Shown here piece by piece: positions 11,915-23,005 of a stretch of 64,000 bases of DNA. The DNA comes from Thuidium tamariscinum (lineage: Eukaryota > Streptophyta > Bryopsida > Hypnales > Thuidiaceae). Each line of letters opens with the position of its first letter. The first letter of the stretch is position 1. Made by a program: the position numbers and the translations under genes. The notes under the pieces are model-generated. The model saw only the letters and a list, made by a program, of their open reading frames with translations, was not told the DNA's origin and did no database searches. The stretch is from assembly GCA_947034885.2 (NCBI GenBank), contig OX344758.2:21045067-21109066 (forward strand), read 5' to 3'.

Positions 11915-11986
11915 CTAGGGGGGTTTGATCCCAAGACCTTGGAGATAATACTCCAAGGTCCTTAACCACTCAACCACCAAGGTGGT
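11915..11986 (-). ncRNA. tRNA-like relic (SINE head or pseudo-tRNA) inside CACTA
   Basis: Read on the minus strand it shows a box-A-like segment (GTTGAGTGGTTAAGG), a stem-loop CTTGGAG-TATTAT-CTCCAAG where the anticodon arm would be, and a box-B-like GGGATCAAACCC. The outermost bases do not form a convincing acceptor stem, so it is not a functional tRNA. It probably derives from a tRNA or a tRNA-derived SINE. Confidence 0.4.
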
Positions 11987-12059
11987 TACATGTCTTTGGG
12001 GAAAAGAAATTCACTTTTAGCTACTTCTATGTTCTTGTTGCATGTGCTTTGTGAAATCA

Positions 12060-12400
12060 GCAGACTTCAAGGCCCATTTTCACATAGTAAATTAATTTTT
12101 TTCTTGGAACTTTGAACTAAGAAAAGTTGGAAAATAAAGTTATCTTTCATCTCCAAAAATCCGTTTGCAATTTGGAGTTTTTAATAAGAAGTTATGGACA
12201 AAATTCAGAAAGGTTGTTAAAAAGTGGAAAAAAAATGGCCCTCTCTGAATTTTGTCCATAACTTCTTATTAAAAACTCCAAATTGCAAATGGATTTTTGG
12301 AGATGAAAGATAACTTTATTTCCCAACTTCTCTTAGTTCAAAGTTTCAAAAAAAAGTTAATTTACTATGTGAAAATGGACCCTGAAGTCTACTGAATTTT
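12060..12400. repeat. Large imperfect hairpin in the CACTA interior
   Basis: The arm 12060-12212 is inverted at 12238-12400 with a loop of about 25 bases. Matching segments include CATAACTTCTTATTAAAAAC and its inverse. Degenerate copies of the same module recur at about 13560-14000. Confidence 0.7.
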
Positions 12401-14050
12401 GAAAACACCGATTTGTCAATGAAGTTATTAAAAAAAAATTATATATACTTTCCTTTCAAACATGAATATGAAATATGCTTTTGAAGTTTTAAGTATAAAT
12501 TTTCAACATATTTCTTTAACATATAATGAAAACTTGGAAGTTTTCAAATTGACATACAATTTTTTAAACAAATTCTTTCAAAGATAGAACATAACCACTA
12601 AGTTAACCTCAAATTGACCAAATGGCATTTTTTTGAAATAATGATATTTTGGATAGCTCAATGTGGACAAAATTTCAATTTTTTTGCTTTCAAATTTGAC
12701 AAGATGTGTGCTGGAAGAGTATCTTTATGGCACACTAGCTCTTAAAACTTTTGATCATATGATTGAAAAATTAATGTATGATATGTGACTTTCATTAATT
12801 TTTGGGAAACTTGGAAGTCTCAAAAATAATTTAAAATGTTCAATTGGTTTTTTTAATTTCTTACACCCCAAATAGCTACATTAGATACTTTAAAGTCAAA
12901 TTGGACTATTAAACCAAATTAATCCTTTTATTTCATTGATGTACAAATTTCATATATTTCAAGCTAATAAAAAAAAATTCTATTTATTTTGTATTTATTC
13001 AATAATTTTGAAGGAAAAACAAAATTACTTTGATTTTTCAAAAGTAAAGGTAGAAATAAAATTATATCAATTACAATATATATAAGAATATTTTTTTAAA
13101 ATATGAATGAAAAGCACACCATTTTGTGTTATTTGGATTTCAATTTCAATAAATCTTTCAATTTATGACATTTCTAAAACCTTTAAAATGAAAGAGGAAC
13201 AAAACTTGTCAAGCTTTACTTTCCTAGTTGAAATTGAATTCCAAAAATAGTTATTTTAAAAGTTGTAATTGAGCTTGGCCAAAACGCATTCATTTTTTGT
13301 ATGCCACCATGTTAAAGGGTTAATGATGATTGGAATTGACATTTCAAAATTTTATAACTAAATTTGAAAGAACTTTGAACTTCAAATAATAACAATCCCT
13401 TGAAGATGTTAATCCTCCAATCAAAAGTTATGAACAAAATGGAGATAGGTTTTGGAAATTATTTCTTTATAAATGTAGCAAACTAGAAGTTGTTTTAGCA
13501 TATATAGTAGAAGAAATTATTTGAAAATATTTTGAACAAAAAAACAATCATTTATTCAAAACAAACTTTCATCACCAAGATCCCATTTGAGATTTTGAGT
13601 TTTTACTCAAAAGTTGTGGACAAGGTTCAAAGGAAGGTTGGGAAAACATTACTTTTGAGATTTCTGTCCACAACTTTTGATTAGAGGATGTAAACCCTAA
13701 ACAAATGATTGGAGATGAATTTTTTTTGAATTTACAACTTCTTTAAATTCAAAGGTTTTTCCAAAGAATCCATTTACTATACCAAAACGGCCTCCGGAGT
13801 CTTCTGAATTTATAAAAAAATCAATTTCCAGCACTTCTCTGAATTTTGTCTATAACTTTTGATTGGAGATTTGAAATCTCAAAAAAATTATTGGAGATGA
13901 AAGTTGATTTAATTCTTCAACTTTTTTCTGTTGAAAGTTTTTTGATAAATGTTCATTTATTATGTGCAAATGACCTCCAAAGTGTGCTGACTGTAATGAA
14001 CACCAAATTGTCAATATTTATTTTTATTTTTAAAATACATTATATAATGA

Positions 14051-14110
14051 AGATTTCAAGAGATTCTAAGAGATTCCAAAAGATTCCAAAAGATTCCAAG
14101 AGATTCTTGA
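14051..14110. repeat. 10-bp tandem repeat, six units
   Basis: Six consecutive 10-mers, variants of AGATTCCAAA, near the right end of the CACTA element. Confidence 0.8.
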
Positions 14111-14520
14111 AGGTTCAAAAAATGTTCAACAAAAATCTGTTGATTTTGTCACTTATTGCCCAAATCAACAGAAAAAAGTGTCACCATTAACAAAAAAATG
14201 TGAAATTGGACATTGCAGTACCCAAATCAACAAAAAATCAACATATTTCTATTGATTTGGACGTCATTTTATACTAGTGTTTATAACTTGTGAAGTATGC
14301 ATTGTATCTTTTTCCCAATATTTTTTTTGGATTGACACGTACTAGCAAATATGTACATCACACAAGATATTGATGTTTCAAGTCAAGTTGAAGGACAAGA
14401 CTATAGGGCAATCTAGGCCACTTGAATTAGGCTTGCACCACCAAAACTTGGGGGCATTCCTGGGGTTCATAATTTTCCTAATGATTACGAACACTTGTGT
14501 TTGATGAGAAGACTTTTGTC

Positions 14521-14702
14521 TTGTGTTTAAGTTTTCATTACAAACACTAGATGAAATAATTGGATTGATATCTCTCTAGGATAAAAGCATGATGGATTTT
14601 GTGAGAGGAGTTGTGACATTGCAAACTTGATACGGAGTAATATACGGAGTAATAGGTTTGTTGCGGTATTGTGTGCGCCTCTCCTGCTCCTGGGCTGTCC
14701 AG
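14521..14702 (+). promoter_or_regulatory. Distal 5' region of kinase copy 2, cut off by a transposon
   Basis: The segment is near-identical to 27186-27372, just before the leader of kinase copy 3: the stretch around GGATTGATATCTCTCTAGG, then TGTTGCGGTATTGTGTGCG and CTCCTGCTCCTGGGCTGTCC. In copy 3 this leads directly into the leader. In copy 2 a 1,216-bp transposon follows. It probably holds promoter or transcription-start sequence; that function is inferred from position and conservation only. Confidence 0.45.
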
Positions 14703-14705
14703 TAA

Positions 14706-15921
14706 GAGCCGTTTTCCATTGGGTCGCTCGACCTCCAGCTCCTAGAGGGCGGGCTGGATGGGAGCCGGACCCCTTCCAGGGAGGTCCAGCTTTCCATTGC
14801 AAGCCGGACCTCCAGACCTGGAGGGGCCGTAGTGGACCTGGAGGACCCTGTGGTTTACTACTCCATTTGACGCGAAAAGGTATTTACTGGACCCAATTCG
14901 ATTCAATTTTATTAATTGATATTATTAATCAATTATATTAATCAATTTTGTTAATGTATTATATTAATTTATGTTATTAATTAATTATGTTAATTACTTT
15001 TATTAATTATTGATATCAATTATTATAATAATTACTATTATTAATTAATTTTTTAAATTATTGTTATTAACTGATTATATTAATTACTATTATTAATTAC
15101 TTAATTATATTAATGATATTAATTTAGTATTAACAAGAATTTTATTGATTACAATTCCATTTAAATTTTTCTTTAATCCTTTATAGTAAACAAAAATATT
15201 ATTAGTTAAAAAACCATTTATCAAAACCATTATTGACTGAACATCAAATATATTATATTGTTTACAAAAAATATATTTCAGCGTTCCTTCCCATACTGAA
15301 GATTTTTTATTTAATATTTACAATAATTTTAGAATTAATAAAGATAGTATTAATTAGTAATTAGTACTGATATTTCATTTTTAAATTAATGTTAATTAAA
15401 TTTAATAATTATTTAGTGTGTTTGATTAGGTTCTGTATTTGGAAACATGTTGAGTTCATAATTTGCAGTTTTTATACTAATAAAAACTATTTCATAATTT
15501 GCAATTTTTATATTAATATTGAAGCATGATTATTTCAGCATTTATAAATAATTAATAATAATAATTAATCAAATATTTCAATATTTTCCTATCCGGTTGG
15601 GAGCCAAGCAAGGTAGCCAGCTTTGATTTTTGGCCCCCCATGTGAACAACAAATTTACTTTCAAGTGCTGAAGGCCGGTTTCCAAAGTAACTTGTGATCT
15701 TTAATGAGGTCCTGTGGCACTTGCGCAGAGAAATAAACACTATCTTTGGAAGGTCCAGTGGAGGGTCCAGGCCCTCCAGGCTTGTTTTTCCCATTATACG
15801 GACCCGGAGGCTGGAGGGGGACCTGGACCTCCGACTGGACGTCCAGCTCCCCCACCAGCGCAATAGAACCCCCGTGGACCTCCCGGACCTGGAGGTCCAG
15901 GTCTGTAATGGAAACGCGCTC
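14706..15921. mobile_element. Harbinger/Tourist-like element, 1,216 bp
   Basis: Ends GAGCCGTTTTCCATT and AATGGAAACGCGCTC form 15-bp imperfect TIRs. The 3-bp duplication TAA lies at 14703-14705 and 15922-15924. The paralogous copy-3 leader has the empty site (GTCCAA-TAA-GTTACAGG near 27366-27380). The TAA duplication fits PIF/Harbinger. Base composition is striking: both ends (about 165 bp each) are GC-rich with many GGACCTGGAGGTCC-like palindromes, while the centre 14900-15560 is almost pure A/T with ATTAAT runs. No transposase frame. Confidence 0.78.
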
Positions 15922-15924
15922 TAA

Positions 15925-16412
15925 GTTACAGGAAGGACGGGAGCAGTGCAGTTGTGCTTAGAACTAGAACCTGCCCACTTGCCTACATTTTCTGAAAGGC
16001 CGGCGAGTTGATAATCACTATTCTGGGAAGACAAGCCGGTTCCGAGGAGCTTCTCAGATACTCCGAGTGCATTTCGGTAGAGACTCATCGAACACCAGAA
16101 CCTGCCTGCTGTACAGACACACCCACTCACCCACTTTCCAGTGCATCACTTCTCTGATGAAATTTCCCGGCAGTCTTTCGGCCAGTCTAAAGGCAGGTAC
16201 GCATCGTCTTATCTCGCTCTCATCATGGGGCTACCCACATCTGCACGCGCTTACGCGTGCATCAGCTCCTCGTCGTTGTCCTTCCCGAACTTCTCTGCCC
16301 CGCCTGTCTGATCTGCTCTCCAGACCCGCTCTTGATCGATCGACAACCACTGGAAGCAAGCAACGGCCCTTGGAGTGCCGATCGAGCTGCTGGCTTTCAT
16401 TTCATTGATTCG
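15925..16412 (+). promoter_or_regulatory. Leader region of kinase copy 2
   Basis: The start (GTTACAGGAAGGACGGGAGC) and the end (GATCGAGCTGCTGGCTTTCA) match the copy-3 leader at 27373-27462. Between them copy 2 has about 400 bp absent from copy 3. Where they differ, copy 3 carries GTGTAGGCAAG while copy 2 has the inverse-type CTTGCCTACATTTTC, hinting at a small inversion. Open frames here are not conserved as protein. Confidence 0.45.
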
Positions 16413-16729
16413 GTAACTAGAGGAGAACTTGCAACTTCGTTTGTTACATCTGTGTAGTTTGGTTCGATCTGTCGAAATTTATGGTCCTGGTGAAATGGTG
16501 CAGCTAGGAGAATGTCTGTCTTTGCGTGGACGAATTGAACCACTCTCTGCTGTTTACGGTGAGAAATCGATGGCTGAAGTTCTAATGAAGATTGTATCAG
16601 TAGGCAGATATGATATATATCCAGTTGTTTTCTCGAGGTTTAGAGTAGTAGATGGGTCGGAATTAAGAGTTCTTTGACGGGTGTTATTGCATATTAGGTG
16701 CTTGTTTATCGTCAAGATCTTTTGTGTAG
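16413..16729 (+). other. Predicted 5'-UTR intron of kinase copy 2
   Basis: A GT donor (GG-GTAACT context, 16413) and a TGTAG acceptor ending at 16729 sit 7 bases before the ATG. The matching donor and acceptor in copy 3 are at 27467 and 27776. The body is well conserved between copies but carries frameshifting differences, as expected for an intron. Splicing is inferred. Confidence 0.45.
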
Positions 16730-16736
16730 AAATAAG

Positions 16737-18805
16737 ATGGGTACCTCTTGGTCAAAGCGATTGGAGCCGTACTCCAAGTCGGAAGTGGTCGAAGCGAACT
16801 TGAGAATCTTTGAAGAGCTCAAGGCGGACCCTAAGTTTTCGGAGTTTTTCAGTTTCACTTTTCCCGACATGAAAGTTGGAAGGAAGATTGCGGAACCTGG
16901 ATGGAATGATATTTTTGAAGGGGAGTTTACCCTGATGCAGAGGAAGGTCCCGTGCGCGTTGAAGATATTCAAGAATGGGCTGAGTTTTCATCTCAGTAAA
17001 CAATTCCCAGACGGCATGCTCACAGGCGGGAGTGCAGTCTTCCCCGGGTTTTCCAGTGGGGCAAGTTTGATATTGGGCGGGCTGATTTGGAGGATGGAGT
17101 ATATGCTGGGAGTTTTGCCATTGTGTTGAGGAGAGTGTGGGGCAATTTGAGGACCCTAATTGAGCTCAGAATGAGTAAACTCAAATCCTCGAAACTACCT
17201 CCCTTCAGCCCTCCCTTCAGCGATAGGCGTGCCAAGGAACTAATGCTGGAGATTGCCATTGTCATGCAACAATTACACGGTCATGGCATACTCCACAGGT
17301 TCTTGCACTCAAGCAATGTAATGGTCTGTACCAATACTCTACCTTCCTTGTTACCCGATGATATTGAGGATGATGCTTTCCATGTCAACGTGTTTGGTTT
17401 TGAGGATACGGTTGGACTTATTATTGGGCATCAATATTGGAGGCCACCTGAAATCCATCAGCAACTGCAGGAATGCAAAATGCAGAATCGCAATGTTGAT
17501 GGCATTGCGTACACCAACAAATCAGATGTGTACTCTTATGCCTTGACATGTTCTGAAATTCTCACCGGAAACAGCCCATTTGAACATCTCTCTTTTTTGG
17601 ATATGGATCTTGTCATGAACGGATCACTCAGACCTAAGCTGCCTGAGCGCATGGATCAATGGCTCAGAGATTTGATCGAAAAGTGCTGGCACTCTGATAC
17701 TTCACAAAGACCGGAATTTGAAGAGATAGTGCACGTATTCAAATCCAAGTTGCCGGACACCACAACTCAAGCAGTTGAACAAGAAGTGGAAGCTTCAAAA
17801 TCCCATTGGAGTCAGATCTGTCATTTTCATGGTCAGGAAGACCTTTCAAAGGAAACGAACCAACAAATCTTTGAAAATCTCAAACAACATCCAGAATTTT
17901 CAAACTTCTTCAGTTACACGTTCCATAACTTGAAACCGGGACGAAAAATTGCTGAAGGAGGGCAAGCCAAGATATTTGAAGCTGAGTTTGAAAAGGAGAA
18001 CGGTGTCAAAGTCCCTTGTGTGGTGAAGCTGTTCAAGCACATGTCTTTGCGAGACATGGTGCTGCAGTGGCCGCCTGGAATGTTGCGAAGCGGCGATTCT
18101 CCTGGCCATCTGAGGTTTGGATTTATGGGCCTCCTTCGTGGTGCCACGAGGACCTGTGAAGTGTTGGGTGCAATGGTGGATGAAAACGACGATTTTGCTT
18201 TCATATTCAATCGAGAAGGGGGCGATCTGCGACGCTTGATAGAGCATCGAATGAGGCAGCCCAGCACCCACGGAAGACCTTTCAAGCCCGAGTTTGCTAA
18301 GAGAGTCATGTACGAGATCGCTTTGGGCATGCAACACTTGCATGATCGTGGCATCCTCCATCGAGATTTGAAAGCCGCTAATGTGCTTGTGACGAATGTG
18401 TTTGGTGAGTTTCCCAGTGACGCCAACATTGAGCTGATCGAATTCAAGGTTGCTGATTTTGAATGCTCCATGTTGGTGGACGGGACTCGGTTTTGGAGAG
18501 CGCCTGAGATTTTGCAGCAAATCAAATCTCGAATGGTGCGTACGCACACACGTGAGTCCGATGTGTATAGCTATGGGATTACCTGTTATGAGGTCTTGAC
18601 AGGGGGCGTTCCCTTGGAGCATCTCGCAAGAAATGACTATGCAGCTGTATGTGTGAGGGGAGAAAGGCCTGCATTGCCTGACGGTATTGATGGTTGGCTT
18701 AAGCGTTTGATTGAACGATGCTGGCACTCGATACCTTCAAAGAGACCGGAGTTCAAAGAGATAGTAGAAAAATTTGAGAAGTACGGTCCGAAGTTCCGGG
18801 GTTGA
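16737..18805 (+). pseudogene. Tandem pseudokinase-kinase gene, copy 2, with a one-base frameshift
   Basis: The start is ATG 16737 (M-G-T-S-W-S, a possible N-myristoylation signal). The frame reads through the first ~117 codons, then shifts at 17086-17088: copy 2 has TTT where copy 3 has TTTT. The unshifted frame stops at 17127-17129. From 17087 the correct frame continues without further stops to TGA at 18803-18805. Compensated length would be about 689 codons, like copy 3 (687). Module 1 is a pseudokinase (HRF for HRD, GFE for DFG, PPE for APE). Module 2 keeps Lys, HRD and Asn and has DFE for DFG. The single lesion and otherwise clean frame suggest a recent mutation or a sequencing error in a T run. 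With the 1.2-kb leader insertion, loss of function is plausible. Confidence 0.82.
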
Positions 18806-18963
18806 GAGCATCATGAATAGATATTTGTGACATTTGAAAGTACTTTAGTGATGAGTATTGACCTTCCTGTCCAGTAAGTTTGAGGTGAATTCCTTTGCAT
18901 CCGTTCCTGGGGTAAAGTTGCAAGTAGTCTCTATTTGTTTTCTGAATCTGTTGATCTGCATCA

Positions 18964-19004
18964 AAATCGACCAATTAAAGAATCAAGATTGACCAGGTCG
19001 ATTT
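18964..19004 (+). promoter_or_regulatory. Conserved 3' hairpin after kinase copy 2
   Basis: Arms AAATCGACC (18964-18972) and GGTCGATTT (18996-19004), same spacing from the stop codon as in copies 1 and 3. Confidence 0.4.
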
Positions 19005-21345
19005 GACGGTCACCCAATATTGCTGTGTGAATTGGAGGAAGAGGTTGAGGTTGTCCTTTAACATGCAGGAAGTGCTCTTGTTGATAGTTTGTACACTATG
19101 TAGAAATATTGAAATATATGCATCAAGGGGTTAAACATTTGGGCTACAGTTTCTTGTGACTATTTGTTCGCAGCATATGTAAGTGAAGGAGCCCTAGCTA
19201 GTGGCGTGGATTTTCCGTCTTCGTTGTATAATCTCTCTCCCTCGAATGGTCCCTTAGTCGGCAGACATGCCAACTTTTATTTTCAGTTTTTGTTCTATGG
19301 ATGCATTGGAGCCCGTTGCAATCATAAGGCGCGGACTTAATTGTGTCTTCTCACGTCTGCTAGAATTCCAGAACCGTGCAGAAGTACTGAACCGTGAAGC
19401 ACTGGTTATGTGGTGCAAATTCTCTTGTTACGGTTGTATGAAGAACAGCAGACGGTCCTTGAATTAATTTGTTACTCCGCGTATTATTTCAGAATTTGAA
19501 GATACTGTGGAATATTGGAGATGATGCTGTGGAACCGAATATCTACCATGTCACTTCTAGTTCCGAAAGCTCTGTGAATTTCAGTTAGCTCCCTGAAACA
19601 CGCCGATCAGTATGATGGCTGCAATGGTTACCATAGAATTTTGCTTGTGTTGAATGAGTGTGGCAACTGGCAAGTGTGTAGGACATCTCAGAAGGTCATT
19701 AAAGACATGGTCAGATTATGGGGGCTTGAGGTGTACATAATGTACATTTTTGTTCATGCACCATCGATTTAATTTTAATCCTCAAACACTGCAAAGGACA
19801 ATACATGCCGTTTGACAAATGACTTAGTTTCAGGGATATCGAAGAAATAAGGAATGCACTTACTCTCCTTAGCTTTGGCTGGAAACTGGCCTTTCTGTTC
19901 CAAGGTTAACCTGTCAACACCATAGGGTATGAAAAGTGTTCTCACAAAAATTCAAATCCAATTCAAAGTAGTGTAACTTTTGCATCCAATGTTCAAATTC
20001 AATAAAACTTGTTGGGACATTTGTGCTCTCTTCTCTCATTAGTGTGGGAAAATTTTCAAACCAATCCAAGATGCATTGCCATCTTTTGAAAGGCAATCTA
20101 AATTCATTGGTTCATTTTGAATTCACCAAAATGTAATTGATGGCTACAACTTTGGGGGCTTGTATCTCCTTCATCCAATGTTTGATTCCAATAAAGTTTG
20201 TTGATCTTTTGTTTCCCTTGAAGTCTAGTTATTGTGGTCAATTTTTTATGTCGATCCAAGTTGTTTTGAATGTTTGAGAGCAATTCAAAATTCAAAATGC
20301 AAACATTTTTGGACTATAATGAATTTTGATAGCTTATTTCTTCTTCATGAAGTGTTCATTTCTAATTTTTTTTCTGGAATAATTTAGCATACTATTCTAG
20401 TTTGTGTGACTAAAATTTCATATCAATTGCAAGAAGTCGTGAGTATTTGAGAAGCATTTTAGTAGAAGGAGGTTCACTCTTAAATGAGTTTCTTGCAACT
20501 TTTCTTGTTATTCCTTGACACTTCAAAGTCACTCACAATGAGGCAATTGAATGATATTTTCTATCACCAATGTGATTCTATGTTGGTTTTGAATCACTTT
20601 ATAGTTCAAAGTTTTATTATTCGATAAGGTTTAGAAATCAAATTTCACCTCCAAATGTGTGTATGGGAAAACTTTAGCATCCTTTTCCTACTCGAAAAAA
20701 TTATATCCTTTCAATCTATGTGCCGAAATGACCCCAAATTTCATTCATGTCATGTACAACTTGTATACTATGAAATTGTACACTTTAGATTTCTATTCCT
20801 CAATGACATTTAGATTTGTACCACTTCAAAAGCAATGATGTCTTTAGTCATAGAAGACCTTGGGCTTTTGGGGTTAAACTTACCTAAAATGTTTCTTGGT
20901 TCTTGTTTGATTTGAATTGTAGATTAAACATTTTTGAAAGTGTAAAAAAAATTATGCCTTCAAGGACACTGTGGACTAAAATGGTTCAATAGGTGGCAAT
21001 GAATTCTTGCATGTAAGACAAAAGTGCAATTGTTCATCCTTGGAATTTTGTGCAAAAAAAGAGAGGTCATGGATAGTAGTTTAGTCTTTAATAAATATTC
21101 TTGATTTTTTTTTATGTAGATGATTTGCATTGTTTCAAAAATGATGATTTCCACGGAGACTAGCCCATTTAAAGACAATAATAATCCATTTTGTGCTGAG
21201 ATTTCTATATATTTTTGGAAGGATGACCAGTCCATGAATTGAGTGAGTTTAAGGCTTTCCTGTTGAATCCACTTACAACTGACAAATGAAATTAAAGATA
21301 ATTTTTTTTTTGGACACAAATAAAGGCGAGCCTTTGCTGCAAGAA

Positions 21346-21548
21346 ACATTACATTCAATAGCAGCCTGTCACACTGCCTCCTAACGGATGAAATGGTGTG
21401 GAATATCCCACACCATTCCGTCCAGCACCAATGAAATTCCACTCCAATCACTAACTAAAGTTGCAACTCCAAGATATGTCAGATGAAATTAGGTCATGGG
21501 GACTTCACCAAGGGGAAGGCAGTCCTTCCATGGGCTACTGAATGTTAT
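21346..21548. mobile_element. MITE of 203 bp in the copy-2 flank
   Basis: Termini TTACATTCAATAGC and GCTACTGAATGTTAT are inverted repeats. GAA flanks both sides (21343-21345, 21549-21551). The copy-1 flank has an uninterrupted GCAAGAAAGGTAAAAC at the matching place (about 3259-3275). The interior holds a small perfect palindrome near 21390-21417 (GGTGTGG ... CCACACC). Superfamily unassigned. Confidence 0.55.
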
Positions 21549-21783
21549 GAAGGTAAAATGCAAGGCTCAGCCGCAAGTAAGGAACCACCAAATTATTACT
21601 CCGCTGAAGTAATGAACAACAGAGCGCTCAGGCAAGCTGCACAAGCTGTGGCGTGGTGGCACTCGAAATTGAAGAGCAATTTGGATTTGAGGTGTAGCAC
21701 GTTCATGATCGTTGCAAAGATATTTTGGAGATGAAGAACACTTAATTGTGTGCAGTCAACAATACTTTGCAAAGAGTATGAAG

Positions 21784-22055
21784 CAGCCTTTTTTTCGGCA
21801 TCACAGGGCCAAATTGCACCATTTCAAAATAAATGTCCTTTTTTCACCAAATAGAAGTAATCTTTTATCACAAGAAATTTTCTAGTTTTTAAAAAAATAT
21901 GGATGAAGTTACCAAATTTCGATGAAAAGGTGTATGAATATGATGGAAAAATGTTTTTAAGTCCAAAAGATGAATGGATGTAGAAATACAATGCTTCACC
22001 AAATTTGAAGTGATCGCCATCTTGGCACTTTCTCATAAAGTAAAAAAAAGGGCTA
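21784..22055. mobile_element. hAT-like MITE in the copy-2 flank
   Basis: It starts CAGCCTTTTTTTCGGC and ends AAAAAAAAGGGCTA, whose inverse is TAGCCCTTTTTTTT. An 8-bp duplication GTATGAAG (9 bp if a preceding A-G is counted as AGTATGAAG) lies at 21776-21783 and 22056-22063. The copy-1 flank has the empty site, GAGTAAGAAGGTAGG near 4464-4478. An 8-bp duplication favours hAT; 9 bp would favour Mutator. Confidence 0.7.
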
Positions 22056-22115
22056 GTATGAAGGTAGGAGGTCCTTTATGCGTCCATTAAAGAGCTGAAA
22101 TCAATTTGAGGAGGT

Positions 22116-22260
22116 TAGACTTATTGAAATGTTTTTAGATAAATTTTTCTTGAAAGACCAATGGAATTTGCATATAACCCAAGTTGTTTCATATTTTTTA
22201 GAGCTTCATGGAATTAATTATGAAGTTTTGAAGTTGGAACGCAATGGGCAATAAAAGCTC
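22116..22260. repeat. Dispersed repeat, copy also at 45989-46120
   Basis: Shares the segment CCAAG(T)TGTTTCATATTTTTT-GAGCT and its surroundings with DNA inside intron 3 of the lectin kinase gene. Diverged; family unknown. Confidence 0.5.
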
Positions 22261-22942
22261 CACCTCTTGCTAGTATGAGGACTGTTTTTATGTTGTTGAT
22301 GCAATGAAAAAACAAAATCAAATTTTACATTGAGACAACTTATAAAGTTTGAGAGCTTTGTAGACTTCCTCCCTTAGGACTGCAATTGTAGATGACTTTG
22401 ATAGCCAAAATTTATGCACTATCAATGGACTTTGAATTCAAAATTTTTATATTGAAGAATGACATTGAAAGTCTAAGATAGAATTTATTTTTTTAAACTT
22501 GATTTTCTTCTTAAAAAAAAAAGATTAGCAAAAGTATACCCAAGACTAAACATAAAACTAAATCACTAATAGCAATCTATAATGGAATTAAAACAAAATA
22601 ATTCTAATGGTCAAATTGTCCCAGAAACCAAACTTCACATTGTCAATTGTGAAAATTGCATCAAACAATGATTCTTTTATTTTCAAGAAGATGCCGTGAG
22701 ATTGCCCAAAAATCAAGATTGTCCATAGCTTTTTCATCACAAGTCCAAATAGAATGAATGAAATCTTTCTAAAAAGACAAAGAAAATTTGTAAGAAAAAA
22801 ATTTCTAAATTTTATTTTGAATTTTAGTGATTTTTTTGTCTTGCCCACCAACACATTTTTTGAACTATGGTAGTATGACTTTTGCTTCTAGCTAGGGAAT
22901 GAAAAAAAATTGCATCCCAAAATGTTTATATTTATTTACATA

Positions 22943-22944
<2 letters not shown>

Positions 22945-23003
<59 letters not shown>
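22945..23003. repeat. (TA)n microsatellite, about 59 bp
   Basis: Uninterrupted TA dinucleotides. Confidence 0.95.

Positions 23004-23005
<2 letters not shown>

Larger units (their letters stand above)
11304..14279. mobile_element. Non-autonomous CACTA transposon, 2,976 bp
   Basis: Left end CACTAGTAGAAAATTCAGCG; right end GACGTCATTTTATACTAGTG, the inverse beginning CACTAGTATAAAATGACGTC. A 3-bp TTT duplication lies at 11301-11303 and 14280-14282. The left subterminal 11320-11830 holds tandemly duplicated blocks rich in GTGTTGAT; the right end holds AAATCAACA motifs, the inverse, as expected for transposase-binding subterminal repeats. The interior contains a large hairpin (12060-12212 against 12238-12400) and further inverted or direct copies of that module (about 13560-14000). 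No transposase frame is visible, so it would need a partner element. Confidence 0.85.
18806..22115. other. Downstream flank of kinase copy 2
   Basis: Paralogous to the flank of copy 1 (741-3485 and 4436-4484), including the conserved 3' hairpin at 18964-19004. It differs by two insertions described separately (21346-21548 and 21784-22055) and lacks the TTAA elements X1 and Y2. No gene recognised. Confidence 0.65.

Noticed and set aside
14527..15961. Overlapping frames in several phases within the Harbinger-like element and its edges
   Set aside because: They arise from the GC-rich palindromic ends; Pro/Gly/Trp-rich in every frame and not protein-like.
17900..18727. Long minus-strand open frame (275 codons) opposite kinase copy 2, and its match at 29089-29769
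   Set aside because: It is the antisense shadow of the kinase frame, present in each copy because the sense sequence is conserved; no motif of its own.
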